This document shows, one piece after another, positions 1 through 12,557 of a DNA stretch of 64,000 nt (position 1 is the first letter of the stretch; each line of letters begins with the position of its first letter). The notes below the pieces were generated by a model, which did no database searches, was not told the origin of the DNA, and saw only the letters and a program-made list of their open reading frames with translations. The position numbers and the translations under genes are program-made. The DNA is from Sinohyriopsis cumingii. Its lineage: Eukaryota; Mollusca; Bivalvia; Unionida; Unionidae. Where the stretch lies: the NCBI GenBank assembly GCA_028554795.2, contig CM068838.1, positions 92,648,974 through 92,712,973 of the forward strand, written 5' to 3'.

Positions 1-660
1 GTATCGTGTCCAACACAACAAAACATTAGGAGGCAAACTCCTTCAAATTGTATTTATTATGTTCGGAACATCCAAACATTGGGAGGTGGTCCCATTCAAA
101 ATGTATTTATTCTGTCCAGGATATCCAAATAGTGTGAAAACAATCCCATTAAAATTGTATCGTGTCCAAAACGCCAAAACATTAGGAGGCAGCTCCCTTC
201 AAAATTGTATTTATTATGTCCAGAACATCCAAACATTGGGAGGTGATCGCATTAAAATTTGTATTTATTTTGTCTAGAACGTTAAAACTTCAGGAGGCAG
301 TCTTCTTCGGTACTTTATTTATTTTCTCTAAAGCATCCAAACAGTGGGTGGCATTCGCGTTTAGAATTGTATTTATTGTGTCTAAAACATCCAAACAGAT
401 GGTGGCACTCGCGTTTAGAATTGTATTTATTGTGTCTAGAACATCCAAATAATGGGAGGCAAAAACTTCTAAAATTGTAATTATTGTCTAAATCATGGAA
501 ACATTGGGAGATAATCTCATTCAAAATTGTATTTATTGACTGGAACATGGAAACATGGGAGGTAATCTCATTCAAAATTGTATTTATTGTCTGGAACATG
601 GAAACATGGGAGGTAATCTCATTCAAAACTGTATTTATTGTCTAGAACATCAAAACCCTG
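1..660. repeat. Degenerate tandem array, unit about 55-60 bp
   Basis: Repeated units share the pattern attgtatttattgtgtc, then agaacatccaaacattggga, then a variable 12-20 bp. The same family recurs at 44,740-46,180. The short open frames across it follow the repeat unit and are not genes. Confidence 0.8.
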
Positions 661-899
661 AGATACAATCCCATTGTACAAGTCTTTACAGTTACTGACC
701 TAAGTCTACATATCTTTTTTTCTAGCCGCCCTTCCCCTCCCCAAAGAAATGAACATCTGCCAAAACAGAACTTAAAGGACGCATACATTTGTCTCATCAT
801 GTTTGACAAATATATGTCTTGTTTAAGTAATTATAAGTTTTATAATACAATATATAGTCTAGTTGGCTGTAATTTACATCACGTTTTTAACTATTCCGT

Positions 900-1560
900 G
901 TGTATTTTGTAAACACGATGGGCCACAGGCACCTACACTAGACTAACTGTGTAACTTTTGTACACATCATAGGTCTCAGGCATCTACACCAGCATTACTG
1001 TGTATATATGAGAGGCCTTATGCATCTGCAACAGCTTAACTTTGTGTACCATTTGGATACATGATAGATCTGAGGCATGTACACGAGCCAGATTCTGTGT
1101 AACTTCTGCATACATGATAGGCCTTTGGCATCTACACAAGCCTAACTCTGTACCTTTTGTATACATGGTGGGTCTCAGACATCTGTGTCAGTCTAACCAT
1201 TTGGATACATGGTAGACCTCAGGCATGTACACCAGCCAGAATATGTGTACCTTATGCATATATGATATGACTCAGGCATTATCTACACAAGTGAAACTCT
1301 GTACCTTTTGTGTACATGGTGGGCCTCAGACATCTGTGTCAGCCTAAGCATTTGGATACATGGTAGACCTCAGGCATGTACACCAGCCATAGTCTGTGTA
1401 ACCTATGCATATATGATAGGCCTCAGGCATCTACACAAGCGTATCTCTGTACCTTTTGTATATATGGTGGGCCCCAGGCATCTGTGTCAGCCAAACCATT
1501 CGTATAATTGGTAGGCCTCAGGCATCTGTGCTAACCTAACCATTTGTATACATGATAGGT
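900..1560. repeat. Degenerate tandem array, unit about 50-57 bp
   Basis: Units combine tacatgataggcctcaggca, ctacaccagcctaac and tgtaccttttg. Repeats alternate between two subtypes. The array is duplicated at 46,420-46,930 with fewer units. Confidence 0.8.
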
Positions 1561-2478
1561 CTCACATGATCTCATGATCAAGCAATTGTTCACAATGCAA
1601 ATGGAACTTATGTGTTGTAGAGTATGATATTAAGTTCTGTTCTTCTCTTAAATATTCATTGTCAGTACATCATTTATACAAAGGAGGGCCTTCAAAATGG
1701 CATTCAGAACAGTTATGTTGATGTTTATTGAACTTTAATAATCTTAGATCTTCTGTTCTTGCTTGCTGTGTACTGCCGTCCACTTTCTTAGTTCATTTTT
1801 CGTATGGCCAGTTTAAAGGACTAATATTTGCACATGAATATAAAATGTTGAATTACAACTTATGTCCTCTTTAACTTTAAATAATTTATCATTTTAAAAT
1901 TTAATCATATTTTCCTTCTGTGTTGAACTTGTTTTGCATCTACTCATACCATATTTGGTTGCCCAGATCTGTCTTTCAATGAAGTTAAATTTAGACCTGG
2001 TAGTAATTTGATTCAATTTTTGGGTTTGGCTCCTACTGTTAATAATTTTCATTCATTCTAAAAACATTTCTCATTTTATTACTATATCGCAATAACTGTT
2101 AAGCTGTTCGTATCATTGGGAAGATAATTGTTTTCAGAGGGATATAAGTTAGAAGGAATTCCATGTGATGATGATCAGTAATATAAAAAGTCAAAGACAA
2201 CAATAATTTGTAAAATTTAACAAATAATTTATTTCAGTGGAATACAAAATGAAAATGAGAAGAAAGGACTTACGGTATTGCAAATTAAATTCCAAAATAA
2301 TCCAAGAATTATAGACACAAGTCCTAAGAATTTAATGTCCTGAATAAAATTCAGTACAAGTCCAGAATAAATCCAAACACTGATGATGATGTGTCTGTTA
2401 CAGTTCGTACAATTCCAGCTTTGAATAAACTATGATTCCAGCGAATATTCAATAATATCATCGGATCACTTTTTTCCT

Positions 2479-2900
2479 TTAACAAAATGTCACTGCTTTA
2501 TTTCCTAGGTCATATATAACATTAGTGTAAAAGCTTACTATATCAGCAGTAGCGGGTGTTAACAGCTTGTTCACGATGTCTGGTAATTGTTTGAGAACAA
2601 CAATAGCATGCCTTATGAAACTAGGGACTTCTTTGAACAGTGCATTAAAAATATTATCAAGCAAATGACTTCGTCTTTGTTGTTATTGTTTTGGGGTTTA
2701 ACTCCATTTGTCAGAGCAAGAACCAGAGACCTACGGGAGGCTACTGGCAAGCTTTCTCATGTACTTACATTGGCCGAGAATTATATTTGTATCCACGCCG
2801 ACAAAAGTTATCGGCAAGTCGAAATCTTTTGACAACTCTGCCACAATGGGCAACGATCCTAGTCACAGGGGCTCGTCATGTATTGTTGCTTACAACGTAA
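2479..2900. other. Block with open frames conserved between duplicates, no known gene
   Basis: Both this block and 48,228-48,542 keep fairly long frames. On the plus strand the second copy reads 104 codons straight through, whereas this copy is shifted in its second half. On the minus strand a frame containing FNALFKEVPSFIRHAI is present in both copies. I do not recognise either frame, splice signals are weak, and similarity from recent duplication alone could explain the conservation. Confidence 0.2.
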
Positions 2901-4189
2901 CGGTCAGTCATACATATATTATTCTGATAGTAGAATTGTAAGCAACGATACGAGCCTCTGTGATTCATTGTGTACTTCTATTAATTTCCCCTCAAATAGT
3001 TCAAAACTTTAAGTAATAAGGCCTGTTTGTTAATATATATTGCGAATTTTGCTGTTGAATGTTTTCCTTGATGATAAAACTCTTGTTGACATTTGGAAGG
3101 ACACATAAGTTACTTGCAAAATGTTAAAAACTTAAACAGTCCCTCTCGATATATAGGTCATCTCCGTATTTTTCAGTTACGTCCTGTATTAGTCCTCATG
3201 TCAGCTTGTCCACTTGTTTCCTGGTAGAACTCGTTTTCGTTATGCATTTGAAGTATTTTGTCGCAGTAAAAATCGAATATCTATATGCTTTTCCCCACAT
3301 GTTTTCTCCGATTTTCTGACACTATATTACTACAATGATGCAATTCAAAGACCTGTGGTTTGACATTACAGGGTACACTTCAACCGAAATAGGATCGTTT
3401 GTCCTTTTGTTTTGATGAAAATCACGAAAGCTGCACTTAAAATGAGTTTAACCACATCGCTCGGATTCGAGGACAGGTGAAGATGTTGGAAATAGAAGAA
3501 ACGCAAGATGTCGGTAACAGTATGAAAATTACCACTTGGTAAGTTGAACCTCAGCTGCATTCCGAGAGACTTATTCAGTTGTTTTTTTTTTTTGTTTTTT
3601 TTTTAAAAGTAGTCGAATAATGGTAGGATTAACTTTTTGTACAAATTAAAATGTATGAAACTTTTATGAGATCTTTGACATAATGTTTATTCAACGAAAA
3701 CTGGATCAAAATCAATTGGACGTTTAGAAGTAACAGGATCATTACTGCACAGGCTTATATTGTCCCAGGCATACTGGGTTATCTCCCTTATAACATCCAC
3801 TCAACTTGCAAAACGTGTTTTTCATGTATGTTGGTATTTCCCAGCAGGTAAACTATTCCATTGTCTATATAATTATCATTATTCTGATAAATGGTATTTC
3901 TTTTCAAGGCATTTATATCGGTGCCATCCCCTGAAAAGTTACAGAGTTTCTTGTATTGAGTTTTATTTAGACAATATTGCCAAGGTTTTGATTAGTGCTC
4001 ATAATAATGGTCTCTAGAGGATTGCTTTGTATAGACTTTGGTATCTCAATAGCTTCCAGAGAGACAAAGAACTTTTCCTTTTAGACAGCTTTACAAGAAC
4101 CTATCAAATAATGTATTATGCCGTTTTGGACTTTAAATTAAACGTCCCGTACTATGTTCACATCTTGTGATATTTTAGACGTTTCTTCT

Positions 4190-4490
4190 TCTTTCCTTAG
4201 CCATTCAGAGATGGCTTCGTTGAATTATGTGACTCCTTAATCATTCATGTTGGCTTCTTTGAACTCTTGTGACTCCCTAATCATTCCAGCTTTGCTTCTT
4301 TGAATTTATGTGACTTCCCAATCATTCCGGTTTTGTTTCTTTCAATTCTTGTAAATCACCAGTAATTGATGTTTGGCTTCTTTGAGGTCTTATGATTCGT
4401 TAATCAGTTCGGTTGGGCCTCTTTGAATTCATATGACTCCATAGCCATTTAAGTTTGTCTTCCATATCCATTCATGTTTGTCTTATCTTA
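4190..4490. repeat. Degenerate tandem repeat, unit about 48-50 bp
   Basis: Units carry tgactccttaatcattc followed by ggcttctttgaattctt. The homologous array is at about 49,850-50,250. Confidence 0.65.
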
Positions 4491-5042
4491 TTGAACTTAA
4501 TATGGTACAGAATTTCATCGCAATCCTTTCTGCTTTCTGCCTCCCCTCTCCCCATTCATGCATAATGGACAAACCTGGCAGAAAGTGAGAGAGAAAAATA
4601 ATTCGCTCTGGATGAAAACCTTGCAATTCAACTTACACCAAGTAGCCTACAAGAACATGATTCGTCGTGACGGTATGTGTGCACTTTCCATGGGATTTAT
4701 ATAATGAATGATACAAAGTTGCCAACCCTTTCGACATTATAGGGTAAATTTCTCGGTTACGTGGTACACATAGTGATGTATCTAATGTGTTGTTGTTGTT
4801 GTTGTTATAACCTGTTATAATGTTCTAATAATCGATTATTGTTAATCAAGTATGAAAATGTCCAAAGGTAGTTCCGCCCCCCTTTCTCTCTCTGGACAAT
4901 CATAGCAAGATGCAGACAAAAATCGATAAGAAGACGAGCGTAGAGGATTCTCGCTTAAGTCATCCCACGATCTCTCTGGACCTATAAATGATTGTAAAAG
5001 TTAAGTCAAACTCACAAACGGATGAAAGTTTAAAGTCAGACC

Positions 5043-5047
<5 letters not shown>

Positions 5048-5092
<45 letters not shown>
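5048..5092. repeat. (GA)n microsatellite
   Basis: This is an uninterrupted GA run. The duplicate copy near 51,330 is shorter. Confidence 0.95.
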
Positions 5093-5095
<3 letters not shown>

Positions 5096-6350
5096 GTATG
5101 GTCGGAAATACTGTTATTAAAGCAAAACAATACCTTAGATCAAAATAAAAATATATTAAAATGTTTTAATTACCTCTTGTTGGTTCGGAATTTTGCTTAG
5201 TTTCTATTTCACATTTTCTTCCATGCGAGGGTATTTCAACGGCTGACGGTTCATTTGAATGGCGTAGTTTTAACCATGTGTTTGGGATGCTCTACTTCTT
5301 CATTAAGCCATCTTTCATGTTTAATTCATACGTGTGTTTGATATAAATTTAATCAATGTGAAGAAAAATAGAAACTTAATAAAGGAAACAATCAACATAT
5401 CAATATGCAACGGTGATTTAGAATAGCTACAAAAGTCACAGAACTACATTTTGTAGCGGACACAATCGCAGGTCTGTGAGGAGTTCATTCACTCGGTCAA
5501 TATACTGTTGCCTGTAGCAAATCTTAACTCTGTTCAAGGAGCACATCTATGTATTTGTATGTGATAAAAATAATATATATGCCTAGTATGATACACCACT
5601 CGTTGTTTAAATGTGTCATTATAGGAAACTCGGCAAGTTTCGTTTCCTTTTATGAAAAATGTATACACCTCGTGGCAAATCATTGATACAGAGTGCATAC
5701 TATATATATAGTGAAAAATCTAATTTGTTTCAAGTATTCGGTTCATTGTGTGATTAAGGTTTTGTTAGGAAGAAATCTGCTTATATACTATGTCACATTA
5801 TAAACATTGTTGCAACAGTTGACAATGACATGTAAATATTAGCAGTTCTAATATTCCTCTCTAATTATATAGATTTGATTTTTATCTTCATTCGTTTTTC
5901 CAGTTCTTTTTCATTGTATGAGTTAGTTCATTGCAAATTCATTTGTAATAAGTAGGAACGTTACTGTCTGATGCTGTTAGAACGAAATGAAGTTAATGTC
6001 ATTTTTGTTTTTGATAAATCCGAATTCTATCCTGAGCAATGCGTTTTCGATTCCCTGCCTTTTCAATAAGTGAACATTGACTGAGGATAACAAGATTTCA
6101 GCTGAAAGAAATTGAAAATATTTTGTTTGAACATGAAACATAAGCCGAATCAACAGTAAATCTTTGCTAATAATTGTTCTGATCAAGATCCTGGACGTGT
6201 AGGGGGCGGGGAAAGTACTAGAAAACAAATTATAGAACCAAAGAAAATTAAACTGTACTGGAAATCATATTATAGTAGAGGACTAAATTAAAATGTGGAA
6301 AATATAAAAAATCGCTAATCAAACTTTGACTATACAGGTACATGAATAAT

Positions 6351-6466
<116 letters not shown>

Positions 6467-6899
6467 CAAATCATATGGCGAATAACAATCCTTTCAAGTG
6501 CACTGGATCCAGCAAGGGATCACGTGTGTCAGGGATTGATTAAGATAAATGCAATAAACTGACAACTAACGGTACGGATCTAGTATCTAACTATCCTAAG
6601 CGCATTAGACTCTTTAATGAGTCCCTTTCAAAGGCAAATACAACACATAAATAAGACAAACAAATAAAACAGAAAAAATTATGCTTGCGAAACTTTGCAT
6701 GGCTGTTTCTACAGGAATTAAACCTTTTAACATTATTATGTTTCAACTAGTTTGTTTCAGCTTATTGCTGATATTGGAAAATATTTGTATTGACATAGAA
6801 GTTGATGATCCATAACGACATCTGTTACTTTATGTAAATGTATGTCAGCGCAAATTATATCCCGGATATTTCATTGTTATGGTAGTCATAGGCTATTTA

Positions 6900-7116
6900 C
6901 CAAATTTAGAGAATTATTTAAAAACAAATGTGTCGGCTACAAAAGATTATTTCGTTTGTGCATGGTTGACCCTTTCTAGTCTTGTTGGTTTAAACCGCTT
7001 TGTTTCAATGTTCTAAGGCGGCGTATCCAGTAAGGTTCCTTTTCTGTCATGGGATGGGGAACTCCTGTTGGGGTTGTGAGCAATTGCAATAAGTATTATA
7101 TCACTCTGAGAGAGGG

Positions 7117-7147
<31 letters not shown>

Positions 7148-10132
7148 GTTCTGGGATGGTCTGTTCCGAATGTCCAAAAATGGTAGTTCAGGTGTTTTTG
7201 TTTATCACGATGTTCGATAGAGAAACATTCCCGAGGGATTCAACAAACATACATTGTTTCTACTTCAACAGCGACAGACTATTTTCAAGAAAGAATAGTC
7301 TTAGAGATACAGGAGAAAGGCCAGAGATTGGAAAACCTCCAACAGCACAATCACATCTGAAATATCATCTGATATCCACTGTTGAACAATGGTAACAAAT
7401 AATAGTAGCAGACGAAATAGAGATGCCAACAATGACAAAAATGAGATATTTGAAGTAAACGTTAGAGTACTACAGGAAAAAGAGATGTCCATGACATACA
7501 GAAATCAGACATTTGAAGAAAAAGTAAGAATACCAAAGGAAATAGAGATACCAACAATAGACAGAAATGAGACATTATAAGACCAGGTTAGACAATCTGA
7601 GGCTATAGTTTGAGGAAGGTATGAATTTATTCAATACAGAGACCTTCCACAATATTATTAACCACAATAGGAGATAAAAATAAGGTTATTTAAATGCTGG
7701 TAGATGTTATCAATTAACGAAAATGATATATATGAGGCGGACCTTGAAACGTATGAAAAGAAATTCAAGAGCTGACAAAAATAAGCAAAGAAATAGATCC
7801 AAATTCAAGATTTAGCCACGATCTTTTTATCGATATCATAAACTTTTTTTCCAGAAATTAATAGTTCCATTAACATTTCACTCATCTCTGACACCATTGA
7901 ATCGGAATGAGCAATAAGTATTTTAAAATTGTGCACCTAATATACAAATTACGCAAGATCTTATAATCTGATTTAATCTTCCATCGTCTGTTAATCCTAT
8001 TTTGTATATTAAAGACACAAAAGGTATATCCTGAAAGGAGGATCTTCATTACCTACTAAAAATAATGCCTTTCATCAGCTGTCAAAGTTTTCAATATTCA
8101 CCAGTACGTGCTCTGTGTTATATTTATGTTTAAAAAGTATCCAACACAACAACATTTGTTTTGTTCGTATGTTCTATTATTGCGTAAGTATTCGGTTTAT
8201 TTTCACTTATCGAACCGAGCAAAAGTCATATAAACTGTTTGCATTTTCTAATATAATTTCCAGTCGTGTTATGTTGGAATATTGAAAACTGCGTGTTATG
8301 TTGGAATATTGAAAATTGCTACAGACCAATTCCAATTGGATTTTATGTATGCAACTGTTATTCGATTTAGTTGTATCATCGACAGGCACACGTAAGTATA
8401 AAATGTATATTTTGCCATTAAAAAGTTTAGTACATTTTGTTGCCTGTTAAATATTAATAAGAAAGACACAATACCAAGTTAAGTTTATTCTGCCAAAATC
8501 TCACGTTATAGTTTTTTCACAGAGACATCAATGTTAAATTTTGAATTTGAGCTATTTCAAATGTTCTACTGCTTGTTTAAGAAATCTGATATTTGTATGT
8601 CCCTGGATATGCTTGATAAATTCTGATAAATTCTGATCGGGTTAAGGTGTACTAAATTTAGTTGCTTTAAAAGGGTAATATGTTAAGCTAGTTTGTTGCC
8701 TTTGTTTTTAATTAGAACATAAAGCTTAAAAGAAATTATATTAGAAAATGCAAACAGTTTATGTGACTTTGGCTCAGTTCCATAAGTGATATGAAATTGG
8801 CTTTTATTGTGCAAATACGTTGCGTTTCTATTTTCTGTCTAACCACATTCCCATGCTGTTCTTTGTTGATGTTTTCTTGCAATATGTTAGGTTCCCCACC
8901 GTAAACCAGTTTAATCTAGTTTTCTTTTAGCAATCTGTGCATATCTGGAATTTTTATAATCATGATTTCCCATTTCAGCTATCAAACTGTTTATATTTTA
9001 TCCGTGTGGTCATACACAGTTTGACTTATTTTGTAGAAAGTATTGGCGATTTGTTGTTTTATACGTGTTTTAAAAATGTAGATATCTCAACTGTTTTCAA
9101 ATAACAAATATACAATTTTATAGAACATTTTGTACAGTTGCGATACCCATTTTAAATAAGCTTAGAGAGAAGTTCAAATTTTTTTAATGTGATATTTTTT
9201 CATTTTTTCCCCCCAACGTCATTACTGAGCCCTAGGTCAGTTGTATATTTAGTAGTATCGCCTTATCACGTATTTCATGTGAACCATTATGTTGTTAGTT
9301 GGTGATGGTTTGGATACACATTCTATTTGTCCTCGGGACATCACGTACCAAGGCATGTTTTGGTTCGTCTATTTTTACTGCACCGTCTCATCTACATGAG
9401 TCACATTCTCTAAACTTAGTACCTTTCAAAACATCATAGTTTAGATGTTTCTTACTTTCTTACTTTCACCAGACTGATGTCTATTCATATATAACAAGTT
9501 TATTTTTTTGTGCCAATCGAGTATCGCTGGCAACAGATTCATCCATGTTCTGGTATCTTTCCAAGTTAAGCACTTTCACATTCCGGTCTTTAATATACTG
9601 TTACCCTTTTACACTACATGCTCGACTTAAGACGTTAAAGTTCTTTTCCTTTATCAAATTGTGTCATCTTATACTTTGTGTAATGGTGCAAAATTTCTGC
9701 AGATGTTTTTCAAAGCACATTTTGTCGTAGACAGTGTGACATGCAACCGCAAAGATTGCCATATGGGATGAGCTCGCAATAAATTGGTAGCTTGCGACGG
9801 TTAACCTCTCTTGTTTGGGGGAAGGATTGAATTTTTATTATAATCTTTTCGGATAACGGTCAGGCAGATCGAATATGCCAATGTTAACCTAAGGTTATGT
9901 GGCGGAAAAAGACAAATTGGAGACAAGCCAGAAACAGTGTTGGGCTGTTTGAAGAGATGTCATAAAATAAACTTTGATGGATGCTTATTAATAGAGGCAG
10001 ACATGGAGAGAGGTATTCTGACTTCGAAGGTAGTGTTAGAATTTTGGTGGGTAGGGAAAGTTAAATCTGATTTGCGAAGCTAAAGGAAGGGGTGTGTTTC
10101 CAGGACGAAGTTCGTTGTTTTAAGTAATTGAC
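6900..10132. other. Unannotated intergenic DNA left of element 1
   Basis: This is AT-rich sequence with a (GA)n run at about 7,105-7,148 and a short local duplication at 8,250-8,310. No open frame above about 80 codons, splice-supported exon or RNA gene is visible. It has no counterpart in the second duplication unit. Confidence 0.6.
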
Positions 10133-10138
10133 CTTGCC
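10133..10138. repeat. Left target-site duplication CTTGCC
   Basis: The six bases before the AGTAGT terminus are repeated exactly after the opposite terminus at 27,269-27,274. Six-base duplications are typical of Polinton/Maverick integration. Confidence 0.95.
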
Positions 10139-10517
10139 AGTAGTAAATGGGGGCACCCTAGCGACAATGGGAATTAGCATTACAAGACCCCTTGGGCAAC
10201 TCTAGCGACAATGGAAAATTAACATGGAGAAAAATCGTGGGACAATCTGGCGACAAGGGAAATTAACATGGAGAAAAATCGTGGGTCACTCTAGCGACAA
10301 GGGGAATTTAACATGGAACTATAGTGTGGGTCTGTCTAGCGACAAGGGGAAATTAAATATAGGAATAGAGTTTGGGTTTGTCTAGGGACAAGGGGAATTG
10401 AATATGGTTTTTTTTTTAAATTTAAATTTAAATTTAAATTTAAAAAAAGGGGTAGGCAATGGAAAGGCTATCTCTTTTCGAGAAATATGGCTGGCCCTGA
10501 AAAGGGCCTTTGGGTTT
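10139..10517 (+). repeat. Left terminal inverted repeat of element 1
   Basis: This is nearly the exact reverse complement of 26,889-27,268. The outer part holds tandem subrepeats around ctagcgacaagggga (about 10,157-10,395). Next comes a palindromic aaattt tract at about 10,418-10,445. The inner end contains the histone-like stem-loop and its downstream purine block, so the TIR carries the 3' end of the outermost gene. Confidence 0.95.
10493..10508 (-). terminator. Histone-type 3' stem-loop (SL1)
   Basis: On the minus strand this reads GGCCCTTTTCAGGGCC, a six-pair stem with a TTTC loop, matching the metazoan histone mRNA consensus. It is preceded by CCCAAA, as in histone messages, and followed by AGCCA and then CGAAAAGAGAT, which resembles a histone downstream element. 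It lies 25 nt after the stop codon of the gene at 10,534-10,920. Confidence 0.85.
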
Positions 10518-10533
10518 TCTTCTTCTTCTGCTT

Positions 10534-10920
10534 CTAATTTCTTCTTTTTCTCCACCAAGTTCTTATTTTATCTCCAACACTCTTTCTCTTCTTCTCTTTC
10601 CTTTTCTCCTGCTCTTCTTTCTTCTTCTTCTCTTCCTCCTCTTCTTTCTTCCTCTTCTCATTTTCTTCTTTTTCAATCTTTTCGTTCCATTTGCTTATTC
10701 TTATTCTTTCCTCTTCATCCTCCTTCTCCTCCTTTATCTCTTTCATGACACCACTAATCTTGTCCTTTACCTTTTTTAAGTTATTAATTTCCATCTTTAC
10801 ACGATGGGGACTATAGGAATAATGGTCTTCAACCAGTCTTATTAACATCTGCTCCATCATTCCTAAGTTGTCTAAAACGTCTTGTAATGTTTGTATTTTG
10901 TCCATTTGGTTAGAAGCCAT
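10534..10920 (-). CDS. L1: coiled-coil accessory protein, 128 aa
   Basis: The function is unknown. The frame starts at an ATG (10,918-10,920). The N-terminal half (to about residue 60) is probably helical. Residues 65-110 are an extreme Glu/Lys-rich coiled coil. The C-terminus is basic with GDKIRTWWRKRRN. The element 2 counterpart (60,177-60,774) ends in a similar DKIRGWWKKLRS although the rest differs, so this Trp-rich basic tail is the conserved part. The gene is monocistronic. It has two copies of the shared promoter element and ACTATAAG upstream, and a histone-like stem-loop 25 nt downstream. The frame is intact in element 1. Confidence 0.75.
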   Translation of the reverse strand: MASNQMDKIQTLQDVLDNLGMMEQMLIRLVEDHYSYSPHRVKMEINNLKKVKDKISGVMKEIKEEKEDEEERIRISKWNEKIEKEENEKRKKEEEEEKKKKEEQEKRKEKKRKSVGDKIRTWWRKRRN

Positions 10921-10964
10921 CTTCTTTTTTTATTCTTTGCAGAATGGTTTGAACGACGAATACT

Positions 10965-11079
10965 ATGGGTTCTTATAGTTAAAGCGCGTACGTGAAGGAA
11001 AACATCCCCCTAAAACGTAAAATTGATCTTACCTAGATCATGACCAAACAACGCGCGAACGTGAAGGAAAACATCCCCC
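10965..11079 (-). promoter_or_regulatory. L1 promoter: TATA box and two copies of the shared 29-bp element
   Basis: Minus-strand order is element (11,051-11,079), spacer, element (10,981-11,010), then CTATAAGAACC. The element core is GATGTTTTCCTTCACG followed by a GCGCTTT box, which abuts the TATA box by 3-4 nt. The same two-copy arrangement occurs in element 2 (60,836-60,933). The factor that binds it is unknown. Confidence 0.7.
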
Positions 11080-11094
11080 TACTTTTTCATTTCA

Positions 11095-11560
11095 TATAAT
11101 AAAACCCAAACTATACTTTCTCATTTCATTTAATAAAAACCCAAACTATACTCTCCACATACGCTAAGAAACAATAAACAAAATCCATAATCTACTATCC
11201 ACACAATCTTACGTGAGCGCTTACAAAACCCAAACTATACTCTTCACATACGCTAAGAACAATAAACAAATCCATAATCTACTATTCACACAATCGTACG
11301 TGAGCGGGTACAAACACAAACACAAACACACAAACACAAACACACAAACACATACGCTAAGAACAATAAACTAATCCATAATCTACTATCCACACAATCG
11401 TACGTGAGCGCTTACAGAACCCTAACTATACTCTTCACCTACGCTAAGAAACAATAAAGAAACCCATAATCTACTATTCCCACAAGCATATCTGAGCTCT
11501 TACAAGCACCAACACACAAACACATACCCTCACACTATCTTAAAAAAGAGTTAGTGTTTA
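11095..11560. repeat. Degenerate repeats in the L1-L2 spacer
   Basis: Repeated segments of roughly 80-120 bp contain acgctaagaaacaataaac, ccataatctactatccac and acgtgagcgcttaca. A short (CAAACA)n run lies at about 11,310-11,350. Shortened versions occur between the accessory genes of element 2. No gene is seen here. Confidence 0.7.
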
Positions 11561-11626
11561 TAATCACACTACTCTACCTACACACATTGGCAAATCGATC
11601 GTTATTTCTTTTCTAGAGTATTGGGT

Positions 11627-11642
11627 AGCCCTGAAAAGGGCT
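11627..11642 (-). terminator. Histone-type 3' stem-loop (SL2)
   Basis: Minus strand AGCCCTTTTCAGGGCT: the terminal G-C pair of SL1 is replaced by A-T, a compensated change that keeps the stem. It is followed directly by ACCCA and then AGAAAAGAAA. It lies 31 nt after the stop codon of L2. Confidence 0.85.
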
Positions 11643-11673
11643 GTTTTTTTTTTTGAACTTCATGGACACCTGG

Positions 11674-12051
11674 TTAATGGTGGCACCTTCCAGGCCTAGC
11701 GCCACATACACATCTTGTCCCCCAGTTACTTTTTACCTTTTTGGGGGAGAGAGCAGAGGCAGGATATGTCGCTTCAGAATCCCAATTTTCGCTCTCTGGG
11801 ATTCTGAAATTTCTTCTTCTTCTCTCCTTTTCCTCCTCCTCCTCTTCTTTGTATCTTCTCTCCTCCTCTTTGTATCTTCTTTCCTCTTCTTATTTATATC
11901 TTCTCTCCTCCTCTTCTTTGTTTCTTCTTTCCTCCTCCTCTCTTATCCTTCCCTCCTCCACAATGGCTTCCGCGGCCAGTTCATTTAATATGCGCCTGGC
12001 ATATTCCAGATGCACATGAAGTTCCAACAGTTTCTCCAGTCTCGTGTTCAT
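11674..12051 (-). pseudogene. L2: coiled-coil protein with CxCGARPGRC tail, one in-frame stop
   Basis: The counterpart in element 2 (61,206-61,514) is intact. The frame starts with ATG at 12,049-12,051. It carries an N-terminal helix containing LEYARRI and a Glu/Arg coiled coil, and it ends in a CVCGARPGRC motif followed by His residues, shared with element 2. A TAA at 11,890-11,892 (codon 54) interrupts the coiled coil in element 1, but the frame stays aligned to the end. Four closely spaced Cys/His could bind a metal. Function unknown. Confidence 0.75.
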
Positions 12052-12102
12052 TTTTGGTGTTGATCAATCAACAAGGGTAGCTGGACTGCCGAACGAGTTT
12101 CA

Positions 12103-12141
12103 ATTTATAGTGAAAGCGCGGACGTGAAGGAAAACATCCCC
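12103..12141 (-). promoter_or_regulatory. L2 promoter: TATA box and shared element
   Basis: CTATAAATTG (12,102-12,111) lies just downstream of the shared element at 12,113-12,141. A palindromic TTGATTGATCAA sits between TATA and start codon in both elements. Confidence 0.7.
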
Positions 12142-12500
12142 TAAAAACATAAAATTGATCTTACCTACATCATGACCAAAAAACAACAACGCGCGGACCT
12201 AAAAGAAACACTCACTCACTTTTTATGCTACCCATCACTATTTTAAAATTTTTTATAAATCACTTCAATATACTATCCACATACGCAAAGCAATCCAATC
12301 TAACCCCAAATTTACACCTCAAACACCAAAAAAAAAAAGACATCATTTTAATCTACTATCCATACCAATTTACTTAACCACTTACAAACACAAACACACA
12401 AACACATACCCTCACATTTTTTTTAAAAAAGAGTTAGTGTTTATTTTCACACTACTCTACCTACACACATTGGCAAATCGATTGTTATTTCTTTTCTAGA
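12142..12500. other. AT/AC-rich spacer between L2 and L3
   Basis: No gene is visible. It contains the block ataaaattgatcttacc also seen next to the other accessory promoters, A-rich tracts, and the conserved ttaaaaaagagttagtgttt stretch upstream of the stem-loop region. Confidence 0.6.
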
Positions 12501-12509
12501 GTATTGGGT

Positions 12510-12525
12510 AGCCCTGAAAAGGGCT
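12510..12525 (-). terminator. Histone-type 3' stem-loop (SL3)
   Basis: AGCCCTTTTCAGGGCT followed by ACCCA and AGAAAAGAAA on the minus strand, 32 nt after the L3 stop codon. Confidence 0.85.
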
Positions 12526-12557
12526 GTTTTTTTTTTTTGTTTGCTATGGCATTCTTT

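Noticed and set aside
5977-6228. Minus-strand frame shared with 52,263-52,472
   Set aside because: Also within duplicated DNA; no start context, partner exon or known domain.
10398-10779. Plus-strand Ser/Leu/Phe-rich frames over L1
   Set aside because: They are antisense shadows of the Glu/Lys coiled coil; promoter and stem-loop support the minus strand.
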